The translations under genes and the position numbers were made by a program. A stretch of 64,000 bases of DNA from Tetranychus cinnabarinus (lineage: Eukaryota; Arthropoda; Arachnida; Trombidiformes; Tetranychidae), in the NCBI GenBank assembly GCA_022266195.1, contig WHVY01000002.1, forward strand, positions 12,291,001-12,355,000, written 5' to 3'. Of the stretch, positions 29,578-42,842 are shown one piece after another (position 1 is the first letter of the stretch; each line of letters opens with the position of its first letter). The notes beneath the pieces were generated by a model. The model made no database searches. It had not been told where the DNA came from and saw nothing but the letters and a program-made list of their open reading frames with translations.

Positions 29578-32500
29578 AATAAAAGTTTGTCTTCGTTGTT
29601 GGATTTCAATGGATTTTGTGATTTCCAGAATACAAATAAATTTAGCTCGAATTGTACAGATTTTGCTCACACATTTATTCATGAGTTCTCAACAAAGCTG
29701 TTCATTAATTTACGAATATCGGTTAAGATCAAGCTAATTTTTCCCTGCAAAGCTGAAGTAAACCAAACACCCGGCACCTCTCTGGCCCACATGTCTTTAT
29801 GGCCCATAGTAACCGCGATTACTACGCTATTTAGGGCGGTTCAATACGCGAGCATCTACGATGTGTTAACAATATTATTGGGATAAAATTTTACATTGAA
29901 TTTGTTTTCTCTTGTTTCCAATTGCTATTCAGTTGAAACTTTTTTGATTTCAACAAAATTGTCACAAGTAAACCTTGTGCAATCATATTCAGATGACAGT
30001 TTCAATGTCTAACAGAAACATTGACGGCATCAAATAAAGACAGTTACAAGTTCGTCAATCAACACGAAGTCTTATTTGACGAAATAAGTCTTCTGATAAT
30101 AATAAAAACTAAACTCCCAGAATGATAATTAGTGTTTTGTTCCTTATACCAGCCCAAAAACATACGAATAAGAAGAGATGTTGTTTTCCTTGTTGTTCAA
30201 AATTTGCTTTTTTGGCAACCCAACTTATAACAATTAATAAATGTGTGTAAAAATTGTGTGTATTTAATTAAGATAAACATTGAGTTGAAGGTAAACCAAA
30301 TAATAATCAAGATGAAAACTGATGATAAAACAATTTGTGAGCTTTAAAACTCAACCAATGAGTTAATGAGCAACACTTTTCACTTCAAAGCCACGTTACC
30401 ATCAAGATAATGTCAACCTAATGAGTGTCTCCTCTTAGCATGTCAAACAGCCCATAGTCTGCATCTTGTACAAACAGACTCACAAGTGTTACAAACTCAA
30501 TATTTAATTGCTGATTAACTAGATTAGCAATGTTTAAAATGCTCTTTTAGATGTAAACAAACAAACAAATCCATTCGCCTTGAAGACGAAATTGAAAAAC
30601 AACAAAATGATCACATTGTAACCATAATAACCCAATAACAACAATCGTAATGAAAAAGCTGAAGAAACAATCAATTAAAATAAATCCTAAAATCAAGCTT
30701 ATTAAACCATAAGCAATGCATTGAAAATTACACCAAACTCATTCCCTTCATAAGTTCAACTTTTTCAATGATAACTTGCGGACGTTTAGTCCGGAATCTT
30801 CATGGTTTGATGAAATATAAATTGTCCAAAATTGCATCAAGATGTTGCTCGCTATTATACTTTCATGAAATCCTGGTTCATGACTTTCAATATGTAATCA
30901 GTTGTTTCAACTATGTAAGTTGAAATGTAAATAAATGGATTGAAATATTTGCCATCGCATTTGATTTCTCAGTTTCCAGTTTCTTTAGCAACAGTTTTGG
31001 AGTGAAAAGTCTCATCTTTTTGCTGAAAGCTGAAAATTACATTGAAATGTTAAAATTTGATGAAATTTTTGTTCCGTCAAATAATATTAAAAGTAAACGG
31101 TTTCCCTTGATTTGTTTTTAATTAATTTCTTGCTTCTCTCATCTTTCATCTTGTCTCGATAGGGTTAAATGGAGAATCAATCAATCAAATAAACAAACAA
31201 TTCAAGCTAATCAAAAAAGTTGAAACATGCAAAAAAAATTATTGACGTCAAAGATCAGTTCAAGGATTTAACTTGGATCAAGATGAGGTTGATGATATCA
31301 TGTTTGTTCAGAATCATCATTATTTATTCCATCTTCCTTCTGCTGTTGTTCATAATGATGATTGTGATGATGATATTAACCATGTTTTGTGTGTATCCAC
31401 AAAAGACTACAAAAAGGAAGGTTGACTTGAAAATGCGATATTCTGTGACATTTTCATCAATCCAATTGTTCCAATCCTTTTGAGTGAACATTCATTGACT
31501 TGTTTAACTCATGTTTATCTTGCTCATCATAATTATCAACATTTATTCAGTTCCATTGTTGATCATTGGCTTTTCATGTTTTCCTCCAAATTTCACTCTT
31601 TTCCCATAAAGTATATATTTGATTGAATGACAATCTTTTTTGGCTCAAATGTTAACATTTTGTACAAACAAGTTAAAAGTGATTTTCATTTGTTCATTTC
31701 AAATGTAATCTGAGCCTTTGATTCATTCTGAGAAACCATCAGCCTAATGGTTGTTGGATGTGGCGAGTTGAAGATGTTGAGATTAACTTGAACATTTCAA
31801 CAAGATTGAATTGCAGCAAATACGAAACTCAATGAAAAGCGTTTTTTTATGCTTAATCCAACATTTCAATTTGAGTTTCAAATTACATGAAGAGACTTTT
31901 GCAGACTTTAAATTACATGATAATTAAAGGTGAACTAAGCATCAGATTTACAATTGAAACTATCGACCAATTTATGCCTTTGATGTAGGCGAAGTTGATT
32001 TAATTTTGAAAAAAATTGAACACAAGAAATTGAAATTAAATGAAAGGTTGAAGGTTTAATCTGATTGTCATCTTGTTGAATAACATTAACATTGAGAGTA
32101 GTGAGCTTACGGATGATCAGGATAAAGTGAAATTAGTGAATAGTCGTGGGTTATATCAACATGAAACATTTACTTTAGGCTTCTTCTAATGGAATCAATT
32201 TGCGTCATTGTTCAGCTTAATAATAACTATATTTTGTTTCATAGTTGGTTCACTGGATTAGCAAATAAAATGCGCAAAGCTCAATCAACACGAAAATGGT
32301 TTCCATTTTTCGTGTCAATACCAACTGAAAAAACACAGCTCATCCGCATACTGTTATGGACTTCAATTGATTGTCTAGTAATCTCTGTTAATCTGGTCAG
32401 GATAAAGTATATTTTTAGCTACAGCATTGGATAAAGTTGATACAAACGTAGTTTCAATAGTTACCTGAATAAACTGTCACCTATAACATTCAGCAATTAG

Positions 32501-32930
32501 ATGAAAATGTTACCGCAGTAAACAATAAATAACTCAGCATGAGACTGTTGGAGGAAATACAAAAGAAACTATTTTAGCTTCACATTAAGTGTGAACAAGA
32601 GGCTGCTTTAATAACTGATCGGAAAATTATTTTGAGGTGTTACATGGTGAATACATTGTTATGGACTAAACATAATATAATAATACAATAGATAGGGTTT
32701 ATAAATAAACAGGTTTCTTCACTTGATTTTAAAACTTGAAAAGTTTTACATGTTAAGTCTATGAGATTCGTAATAACATAATCAGACTTAGCTTATTGCT
32801 GACCACATTTACTGATAGCTTATTATTAATTAATCATCTGATGTCTAATTTTTCTGAAAAATTTTTTGAAGCAAAGAAGTTGATAATTTAATCAATTTAT
32901 TGAGAAACACAAAAATATTTTTTTTCAAAA
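29578..32930. other. Gene-poor interval
   Basis: 3.35 kb of AT-rich sequence. Apart from the GC-richer block at 29743-29870 it shows no recognised exon, RNA gene or mobile element. Open stretches near 31220 and 32189 have no family resemblance and are rich in simple gatgat/attatt sequence. Confidence 0.4.
29743..29870. other. Unexplained GC-richer block downstream of TSR2
   Basis: About 130 bases with clearly higher GC than the flanks, containing a near-palindrome at 29808-29823 (AGTAACCGCGATTACT) and repeated GGCCCA. It does not fold into a tRNA by inspection (no acceptable T-arm around GGTTCAATACG) and matches no rRNA or snRNA I recognise. Both strands have short open frames. Confidence 0.35.
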
Positions 32931-33419
32931 TCATTTCTTTTTTCTACTCGGCATTGAACGACCAGCCCTAAGATCGGGATGTGGCTTGAAAACTCCCTTG
33001 CCAAGACACGATTTGGGACAAACACCTTCGATACAATTATGATTCGGTGCCCCAGGAGAAACACATGTATTTTTTTGATGGCGAATGCAATTTTTCTTCC
33101 TCCATTGACCCCTAAATGGATCACCACAATAAGTACAATAATAAAGATTGGGGTCCCTTTCAGATTTGGCGTCGCGATCCGATGAAAGCACTAATTCATT
33201 TTTCATTGGGGGAAGGTTTCCATTATCAGCGTTGCCTGGCTCTACTTTAATGACGGTAGCAGTACGATTTTCACAAAAATCATCGCGAGTTTTGTCGGTC
33301 ATTCCAGCGGGACGACATCCACATTCATGTCTTTCCGTACATTGCCCAGAATTGAGTTCAGCACGAGTTGATAAAACCGATCGACTGCGATCACGATCTG
33401 ATCTTACTGGTCGACCCAT
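32931..33419 (-). CDS. Orphan Cys-rich putative zinc-binding protein
   Basis: A 162-residue single-exon ORF starting at the ATG at 33419, with an acceptor (TTTTATACAG) about 20 bases upstream that suggests a 5' UTR intron. Base composition is less AT-rich than the surroundings, which supports coding. The N-terminus is basic and Arg/Ser-rich (RPVRSDRDRSRSVLSTR). Cys/His pairs follow: QCTERHECGC, then YYCTYCGDPF ... NCIRHQKNTC, then HNCIEGVCPKSC; the middle unit (C-x2-C ... C-x2-H-x4-C) could bind zinc. The C-terminus is RSMPSRKKK, a possible nuclear signal. No known family was recognised. Confidence 0.65.
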   Translation of the reverse strand: MGRPVRSDRDRSRSVLSTRAELNSGQCTERHECGCRPAGMTDKTRDDFCENRTATVIKVEPGNADNGNLPPMKNELVLSSDRDAKSERDPNLYYCTYCGDPFRGQWRKKNCIRHQKNTCVSPGAPNHNCIEGVCPKSCLGKGVFKPHPDLRAGRSMPSRKKK

Positions 33420-36400
33420 GATTTATTTTTCTTCAAAAGCTGTATAAAAGTAAAATAACATATAACATATAGCTTAAACAAAAGAACTTTCAAGAATGAC
33501 AAACTTATTATCAAAACTTTGGTTAGTTTTCAGTGTTTTGCAAGTTTGGACCGATCAGGAATTGGACTTACTCAACGAGGACTCTGCACTCTCTTAATCC
33601 ATTTAATTAGCTTAAAAACTACTCCTAACATGGCTGAGGTTGAATTTGCTAGACTCTGGCTTCCTTAATCTTTGTCCCTTAAGTCCTTAAAATGTATTTA
33701 ATACTTTTCGGTGATTACAATGGATATACTCGACACTCGATTTATCGATGAATGTATCTCAAAGAAACGCAGTGCGATTCTTAGCTTTCAACTATTGTTC
33801 AGAGGTCTACGAGAGTAACTACAAAAGATTGAGCTAATCAACTTTTTGACTGTCATTCCATCAGTGGTAACCCTTTCCATTTGTCTAAACTTATATTCAC
33901 CAATTATTATAGCTTCCTAGTTACAGTGGGAAAAGTTGCCAATAGTTGCTGGAAACAATATCAATCAATAGATTCTCACATCATAATGCTTAACATACAT
34001 TTTTGCATGAAAATAATTAATGAATGCTTCAGACTAATTAAAATCTCATGTTTTTCATTTTCACAGGTTTTACCTTGAGAGCTTAATAACGCCAATTCAG
34101 GCCGATAACAATCACATCATTTGTATACTTGAAAATGTTTTTTTTGTCTCAGTTGTCCTCAAACTAGAAAGATGCTGATGATGAGGAAAACTTGAGTAAA
34201 TCGCAAAATACAGTTTTCAATGTTTGAGGTTAAATTAGATGAAGATGTTGCTGTTGTTGATGATAAGATGGATTCATCATTTGACCTGTATACCTAGTGA
34301 GCCTTGAAGTTGTATTTCAAGCAAGATTATGATCAACATGATAAAGAGATTATAAGAGATAAATTAAGATTCATCATCATGGGAAAACAGTAAGAATTGT
34401 CGTAAATATGTTCAGTGTAAAGACAAACAAGAAGGAGAACCTTGATGAGGAAAAAAATTCATTCATGTTAGTATTGAAATTGAATGTATTTTGATACTAA
34501 ATTTTGTATTCCATTATCAAAGTGACGAGAAAAGACGAGTCAATTGAGTCTAAATTGGTTCATTTTCATCTGTGAATAAAGATAGTTTCTTTAATTGGTT
34601 GATATCTTTAGTGTGTTGGCCTAAATTTCAAAGCTCACACTGAACTTTTTTTGCGCCCTAATCTTCATCGCTTACCATTTCCACCATCTTCATCATCATA
34701 TTGCAATCTTCAATTTTCACTCTTATGGATTCGCTTAATTGGGTTAACTAACAATGTACAAGATGCATAACAACTTGCCATCATCATTATTATTATAACC
34801 TACAAAAGTTGTGTTTTTTTTCTGGTGAACATAATTAAATGTTTCAAATTTAGGGTAACCTTTTAGATACTTAAATATCAATTGAAAGCAGTCTAAAGAC
34901 CAGAAATTTGCTAACACTAACAATCAAATAGGCTCGAAAGGTTGAACTATCAAAACAATAAATCATTTCCTAACTGTTGTTATCATTGGAGTTGCAAATA
35001 TTTAAAATCCATTGAGTTTCTTGATGTGTTAAAATTAGCAGTTGACCTGATTTTTGATCAATCAAAATGATAAACAAATCTAACTGTTGACAAATGAATT
35101 GATCTGAACTTTTCAAAGGTAAAAAGTCAACAATAGCAACAATAGTTTCGTAAAATGTTGCTTCACAATACATTTGATATTATTTATTGTAATCATGTTA
35201 TAATGTTGTCGATATTAGCAATTGTAATGATTGAAATAAACCTTAAAATAGTCTTGAAATATTATTGTAACATTACAAGCAATTCAATAAAACGAGAAAA
35301 ATGTGAATAATCATTGAGTCAATGTGCGTCATTTATTGTTAATAATTGTTTCCAATTTCAATTGTAAATTTGTGATTGATACAAATGTAAGATCTTTGCA
35401 TAATAAAAGGATGAAATGATGAAGATTGGTGAAAACTTTTTGTAATAATTTCAATTGTTGACTGTTCGAGTGCGAACAAGAAAAGTAATGTGAGGAAAAC
35501 AAGGAAATGTTGATTAAAATCAACTTCAATCATCGAAATTCATCATTTCCGTATAAATCAGTTTTACCTCTTTTGTGTTAATCATCAATTTTCATCATTC
35601 ATTACTTGCCAACAACCACAGATAATACAGAAAAATTGTGATTCTTGTTCCTCAACATTGAGCCAATCCAAACCCAAGCTAACCAACCGTTTTGGCTTGT
35701 CTCTTTGAACATCAAATGTGTACTACTTGATCATTAGTTTGTTGCAAAGCATAGTCAAAAAAAAGTCTATGATTATCATCATTTTCATCCACAATCATCA
35801 TCATCTTCATCATCAACATTTAGTAAGACATAAGTCTTACTGCCAAAAAGTGAAAGCTTAAACCAAAAAGTACATTAACCTTTATTCAAGACTGTAAGCT
35901 TGCAAAGTTTAATTGAGATTAATTTCTTACTTCAATCAGTTAATTTATTACTGGGAGTTAATGTAATCAAAAAAGCAATGACAATTATGTAAACAGTTGA
36001 ACAAAAGGTAAATGTTTAATTCCTCAATGGAAATGACTTCAACTACAATAAATGCAAGTTTACTTTACAAAGCAAAATGTTACAAAAATTGGGTTAAAAC
36101 TGAAATCTTTATTCAACCAGAATTGCCATTTAAATTCTGGTAAATTTTCTGGTTAATTTTGATGAAACAAATTTACAATGAAAAGATCATTTGAATGCCA
36201 AAAAATATACATTTTAAAGTGCTTTTCCTCTCTAATTTGTATTGATAATCTCGTTGATTCAGTCCAATTAACGATCCATAAAAAAAGGTGAAAATGATTT
36301 CTTTGCTTTACTTGTTGTTGTTTATTTGCCCATTTAATTCAAGTTAATCAGAGTAAGATGATGTTGATGATAGAGAGGATAAAGAGGATTCTGTGGATTA

Positions 36401-36971
36401 TGAGTAAACAGTGTAATTTCACATGACAAGAGTTTCCTAAGAAATCGTAATCAACCGGTAACTTAGCTGTTAGACAAAACAAGATGATGAAAATGTATAC
36501 CAACGAAATATAATTTTAGCATTCTGCCGAGATGAAGATGTGAAGAGATGAAAAGAAAGATGAAAGAAAAGTTGAAAGACAAATCTTGCATTGAGTCAGT
36601 GTAAAAGCAGTTGGCTGAGCATGAATTCAAGCAACTAAAGTCTAATGTACATTCAATGCTTAAACTTCATCTCTCATCATATTCCTCATCATAATCAACT
36701 GTAAAGCTGAACAGTTAATAGTAAACTTTTCTTGAAACTAAATCAATCTTTATTACTTTAGTTAAATAATCTTTCAACAAACAATCAAAGTTTTCCGTTC
36801 AATTTTCATTCTGCATTCTGTGCTTTCCTGGTCCAAGTTCAACTGAAAGTTTAACGCAATTTGTGGACTCTTTTGCTGACATTCACTTTTCAACTTTTGT
36901 TAATTGTTTACTTTTGCAAGTACCAAAGGTACTTATAATCAGTCAAACTGGTTACTAAAATCAAACTGGCC
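33420..36971. other. Gene-poor interval upstream of the RGK GTPase
   Basis: 3.5 kb of AT-rich sequence. It presumably includes the 5' UTR exon of the orphan Cys-rich gene (just right of 33450) and the promoter and 5' UTR of the RGK gene. Imperfect cat/gat trinucleotide runs occur near 34675-34700 and 35780-35820. No coding exon was recognised. Confidence 0.4.
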
Positions 36972-39900
36972 ATGTCGGCTGATAGTCGACGTAGCTCTTC
37001 TTCTTCAACCTCAGCCTCTCAACCTTCAACTCCAAGTACAGGTCCATCCACTCCTACCGGTAAATCGCCGCCATCCTTTGAAGGTTCTTCCTTTAGTCGG
37101 TACAATAGTTCAACTAAACGTAAATTGAATCCGGTTCGTCGATGTCAGTCAATGAAAAATCCAAATGCAGGCAACATCAATGGAACCTCCAGTATAACCA
37201 GTTTAACCAACGGTATCAGTCCATGTAATAGTAACAACAGTTCTTTCAGTTCAATCGGTTCAACTCCAAGTTTCCGTTCCAGGCGTGTCTCATCAACTCC
37301 GTCTTCCCTTGAAAATGGACGTAACCACACGGAAACTGACTTTGTTAAATACTATCAATACAAGATCAATCGACCTGATACAAGTTTACCTTTCACTATT
37401 ATGATCTCAAATGATTCCCAAGAAACAAAAACCCAATTCAATTCAAATGGCAATAAACACTCAACCAATGCCAAAACCAATGACACAAACGATGCCAACA
37501 ATAGCACCAACAATGAACGTAAGTTTTACCTTCTAATGCACTTTAAACTCAAATCAACTGTTAAACAGAAAAGGTTAAATCATTTGTTTTTCGTGAAAAC
37601 ATTTTGTTTCATTTGCTCCAAATCCTTTTGTTGAATCAAAAGGGCTCATTGTTGATGTTACAATTGTCTGCTAATTGTGAGTTAATGATGTTTGACTAAT
37701 TGGTGAGGTAAATTGCATCGTAAAGTGATTCATTCAGTTGGAAAAGTTTAACACTTAAATGTACTAAGAATAGTTACGGGAAAAGAGAAAGGATTTTCTT
37801 GGTTGTGCTGGTAATGATCAAGATGGGTAACATGATTATGTCATGATCATGATGATATTATTTACTGTTTAACTGTTACTCAACAGCATTATTCAAACCC
37901 TTTACCAATCCTCTTGTCAAACCTAGTGTCATGCGTTTCATCTAGACTATTGGCTCAGGAAGTTGTCAATTCTTTTCTTGCCTTCTTGAAATCATATCAA
38001 ATTTTACTAACATTTACATGACGAATTGTCAACTTGACAAAACAAAGGACAAGTTTTCAATCATTTTACAACCCTTCAGATTTACAAATTGAATCCAATG
38101 AAAATGTCGAACTCATATTCAATCAAAATTTTATTTTCCTTCCTCATTTTATTTTCTACTCACATTAAATTCAATTCATCAATTTTCTGAGTACAGATGA
38201 ACCAGTCTGAGCAGACAAAATGCTATAAGCTATAGTTGGTTATCCAATTTTGAGCTTCGATCAAAAACTTGTCACTCATTGACATCAATGAGCCATAAAC
38301 ACACTCAAGTCAACCTGCAAGGTCTCACTGGCTAGGTTACGCTTCACCCCTGATTGGGCCTTTAGCGTTGAGACATCATTAAATTCATTACAATTACACA
38401 GCATAAACTGACGATTGAATTATTTTTGATGAGAGTTTCTTGAATGTTTCAATCTTACCTTTTGTTTGTATTTTGAGCAGTTTTTGAATTCATTCGATTG
38501 ACTCTATTGTTCAAAGAGGAGACCAAAAAGTTTCGATTGTTTTCTAATGCAAACACGAACGTAATTTATTTTGCAAAAGATACTTTAATTGTAATTGATT
38601 GCTGGAAAAACCGATAACCGAGAAAATTTATTGTCAATTTAGATCTGTTTAGACAATATTTATGTGCACGTGAAAATGGATTATTGTTTTCATGCTTGAA
38701 GTACATTGTATCTCTTATAAGACAAGAAATGACCTGTTACAAAAGTATTAACAGTCACATTGCGATTGAAACGTTTAAGGATGTGACGACAATGTAATAA
38801 CATTTACATTAGAACATAAAATAAATTACATTTTTGGATTCAACGTAACTTTTTGCCTGAAAAGGCAATGAATGAAATCTATCAGCATTGCTTTCCATTC
38901 AATCAGATACTTTTAATCATTCAATCTGGCATTGTTTTGAATCCCTGTTCAGCATTGTACACAAGTTTTTTTCACGATTCAACTTGTTTTGCCTGTTGTT
39001 GTTCAATGTTTACAAATGATTAAACAGTGAAAATGGTTGAGGAAAAGAGAAAAAATTAATCTATTTTTAGGGAGTAAAATCGATTCTTTTTTTCTGTTAT
39101 TTCATGGATTGATGTGTATAAATAGATTGGGAATTGAGGATTCAAAGTCAACCTTGAGAAGAAACTTAAATCGCAATAAAAATAATCATATAACAATCGC
39201 TATTATTATTCAGCTAAATAAGTGGAAGCAAGTTTTAAGCTGAAAATAATACATTTTAATGGTAGAAACGATAAACAAGCTAAAAATACATTGTACAATA
39301 CAAATAGTGCATTGATTTGAATAAAATGATCAATGTTTACTTTCAACTTTGCTTAATGGTCTAAACAATTAGTTTTCAATCAATAAACTGACATGAAAAT
39401 GTTTCAATAAAGCTCAAAATACAAAGTACAAAAGAGCCATTTAATGGTCAATCAATAGCCAGCAGTTAACAAGGATCGGACAATTATATCAAACACGCAA
39501 TTACCATCAATAATATTAAGTAGTCACATAAGTCTTTGGCCTTTCATGTCAACTAATCGTTGAAATTTCGTTTTAACAGCAATTTAATGTTAAATCAATT
39601 CGATACTTTCATCTTTTCTTGTAAACAAGCTTTCCGTTTCTTAATTTTACTCATTTCAGACAAAACCTACTGCAAAGAATTTTCTAATTGTTGAAACTAA
39701 AAGCTTCTTTCACCTCCAAAAACGATCTTTTACTTTCCATTTTGAGAAACATGCATTTGCTGAAGCTCATTTTGAACTAATATTAAACCATTTTGAGGAA
39801 CTGAAATCAGCAGTTTTATGGACAATTAAGATGGAAGGTAGTCAATGTAAGCAATCATTTTTATGCCTGGTTTAAAGCTCAATCCGAAGAGCTCACTTAA

Positions 39901-41754
39901 TACTGAAAACATTTTAATAACATTTGAATATTAAAAAGTAAAATTTAATTGAAATTTGCAAAAAGGTACAGATTGAAGGTAATGTTTTCTTCGATTAAAG
40001 CTCTGGTAAAATGAAATTATAATCTATTCTTAACCTTATTCTGTGTTCGATTGTCGGTAAAGCCTCATAATCTTATGGATTTACCAATATTTAATGTCTG
40101 AACAGACTGAAAGCTTTCGTTAAATCCATCAAATGGGAAATGGTGAAGACTAAAGTTGATTTGATTTCTGCTAAAAGTGCACATAATTTTGTATAACAAT
40201 CGAAATTAATTTGTTTTTTCTTTTGCTCTAATGGCTCAAACAGATAGTAAATGTCGAGTTTTGGTTCTTGGTTCAACCAGTTGTGGAAAAACAAGTTTAA
40301 TACGCTCATTTGAGGATTACATTGAACAAACAGACGATTCAATTGACCGTGATTACGCTTACTACCGAACCAAATATCAAGATGAAAACCGATCAAACAA
40401 TCCAACAAAACGATCAAATGAAATTAAGCCCGCTCTTTATTTACATTTCATCGAAGCAAACTCATTGCACTCTTGTTATCCTCAGTCACCGTTAAACTTT
40501 TATCAACCCGATGCTTACATAGTCGTCTATGGAGTCAACTCTAGGTAAGTCTAACATTAACAAGACAATCATCGAAAAGTGCAATTCACTTTAAACTAAT
40601 TTTCTCTCATTTCTTCCAGAGAATCGTTTGAAGGAGCGAAAAAGATCATCGATGAAATTTTCAAATGGGACGACGTTGATACTAAACCAATTATTTTGGT
40701 TGCCAATAAAACTGACCTGGTTCGAAGTAGGATCGTATCCAAACAAGGTAATTTAAAAGTGACGAACAAAGCTAATAAACTCTTTTTGATTTATTGACTA
40801 TCGACTGGAAGAAGTTGAAAAGTTGCTGACTTAACCAGACTAGAATGGAGTAATTTATGATCTTCAGACTGATCAAGATAATTAGATGTTCAATGCAATA
40901 ACTTTCCAAACTTCAAGATTCACATGATTCTTGAAACGATCAACTGTGAAATTTTCATTTTTGCGAATCTAAGAGATGAACGAAAAAATGCTTTCGCTTT
41001 ACGTTTATTTTGCATAATGTTGCTTCCAAGTCAACTTGGAATGACAATCGATATGCACTGATAATAATTTCCAGGGTATATTACAGGGTCATTGTAGCTT
41101 TCACACGTTTAAATTGAAGACTTGATGAGCTTTCCAGGGCATTGTTCAACTCCCTCTTCATTACTTTGTCAATAGAAGTTTCAGTTCTGTACAGAATCCA
41201 GATTGGAAAACATTTTTTTACTTCTTTCCAAATGTTTACAAAAGTTAATTAGCAAAGTGAGAGCAAAAAAAAGCTTCAGTAACAAGAAAGTTGAAATTGT
41301 AAACAAAAAAAGACTGAAAATTTCAATCAATCAACCTCAATAACCTAAATTAAAAAGCGCATTTACTGTTCATTGAAAAGGGTCAGTCTTTTCGTTGTTG
41401 TCTGTCCATGGTTAATCTAATATCAACCATTAACTTATCATTATCATGTTGACTTACAGAAGGAAGACAACTTGCCATGATGAACAACTGCAAGTACATT
41501 GAAACTAGCTGTACAATATCTCACAATGTTGACTTTTTACTGACTGGGATTGGAGCTCAAATAAATTTGAAGATAAACTCTAAAAGATGTAAGTTTGCAA
41601 AGCATTTATAATGGAAAATGTTTAACATTTTTTTTTGTTTATTTACTCTGATTCAGGTCAACCCAATGGCAGGAAGCCCAACATTATTAAACGTTTTTTG
41701 AACAAAGCTGTTCTCAAAAAGTCAAAATCATGCGACAATTTACACGTCCTTTGA
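36972..41754 (+). CDS. RGK-family small GTPase (Rad/Rem/Gem/Kir type)
   Basis: An atypical Ras-like GTPase of the RGK group, regulators of voltage-gated calcium channels and the cytoskeleton. Exons: 36972-37518, 40244-40544, 40620-40747, 41460-41588, 41657-41754; 400 residues with consistent phases; the first intron is 2.7 kb. The long Ser/Thr/Asn-rich N-terminus includes RRCQSMK (14-3-3-like). The G domain has CRVLVLGSTSCGKTSLIRSF (G1), a degenerate G2/G3 as in the family, DAYIVVYGVNSRESFEGAKK, ILVANKTDL (G4) and EGRQLAMMNNCKYIETSC (G5). The C-terminus lacks a CAAX box and instead ends SKSCDNLHVL, matching the invariant RGK C-terminal C-x2-L-x-V-L element. Which RGK it corresponds to cannot be told by eye. 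Confidence 0.92.
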
Positions 41755-42329
41755 ACGCCGTTCAACTTGATTAGCGAAGAAAGGAATTGACTTTTGGACA
41801 AAATTACAATTGTTTTATTACCATCAATGGTTTACCATTTGATTCCCAGCATTATTGACTATCATATCGTTGTTGTATTATAATATTGAATACTGATGCA
41901 TAAGCATTACCTGACAATGAAACTCATTATTTTTAACAAAACCTTTGCCGTTCAACTTTTTATTTCAAATCAAATTCAAACATGAAAAATAATTGCAACA
42001 AGAAATGCTAATTTTTACAAAGTCTTTAGTTGAAAGTGATGAATGCATAAAAGTGGATAAATCACAAGACTGGAGAAATTCATTTTTTCAATTTCCATTC
42101 TCGAGTAAAGAATCCTCAGATTCCAAAGCTCACTGAAAATCCATAGATGGCGTAAGTTAGTCAATACTGAACACGATTCAGGATTCAGTTGAAAGTCATG
42201 AAGAAAATTTAAATTTTATCAAATTTCGATTGAAAAAGTTTATTAAAAAATCAGAGTAAACTTTTAACAATAATTGGCAATCATTTTGAGTTGAGCAATT
42301 GAAGGATTGAATTGGATTAGAAATGAAGT
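41755..42329. other. Convergent 3' interval
   Basis: An AT-rich stretch between the RGK stop and the stop of the minus-strand membrane protein. Nothing else is seen. Confidence 0.4.
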
Positions 42330-42842
42330 TTACTTGAAATCGAGTCCATTTTTCGATTCTTTGTGAGTTTTCCACGCAAATAAGGTAAGACAGGTTGTAA
42401 CTAGTGCTTCACTGATGACAGGCAGGTAAGCTTTGATTAAAACATTAGCAACAAGTGACAATAGCGTAAAGCAAAGGGAAACATAAACGAGTTTCAAATT
42501 TTCCCAAAAAACGGCGGTGAAGGTCAAACCTTTAACACTCAACATGGAGATAGACCAAATTAATTGAGAATAACTGATTCCTCGGTTGGGTTGTTCAGGT
42601 AAGGTGGTGTTGGGAAGACCAGGAATTAAATCATTGGTATTAGCGTGCAGTTCATTTGGCGATAAAACTGTAAAAAGTTCGGCGACAAGATAAATGATGA
42701 AAAAGGATAAAATGATGAAGAGGAAATATTTGTAGACTCGATAACTCAAGCTCTTTTCACAGAACTCTTCAGGGGGTTGAACACGAGCTGAAAAGGGGTT
42801 AACCTGGAGTTTACTTGCAGTCGACAAGGTGTTCGATTTCAT
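42330..42842 (-). CDS. Orphan four-helix membrane protein
   Basis: A 170-residue single-exon ORF from the ATG at 42842. A hydrophilic N-terminus of about 35 residues precedes four hydrophobic segments: YKYFLFIILSFFIIYLVAEL, then (after a loop with an NTT glycosylation-type site) SQLIWSISMLSVKGLTFTAV, LVYVSLCFTLLSLVANVLI and YLPVISEALVTTCLTLFAW. The C-terminus is short and Lys-rich. This is a plausible tetraspanning membrane protein but no family was recognised. It sits tail to tail with the RGK GTPase. Confidence 0.65.
   Translation of the reverse strand: MKSNTLSTASKLQVNPFSARVQPPEEFCEKSLSYRVYKYFLFIILSFFIIYLVAELFTVLSPNELHANTNDLIPGLPNTTLPEQPNRGISYSQLIWSISMLSVKGLTFTAVFWENLKLVYVSLCFTLLSLVANVLIKAYLPVISEALVTTCLTLFAWKTHKESKNGLDFK

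Noticed and set aside
29743..29870. tRNA gene suggested by GGTTCAATACG
   Set aside because: No 5-bp T-stem forms around it and no matching D-arm or acceptor stem was found.
35765..35825. CRISPR-like repetition of ATCATC
   Set aside because: It is an imperfect trinucleotide microsatellite without spacers, in a eukaryotic genome.
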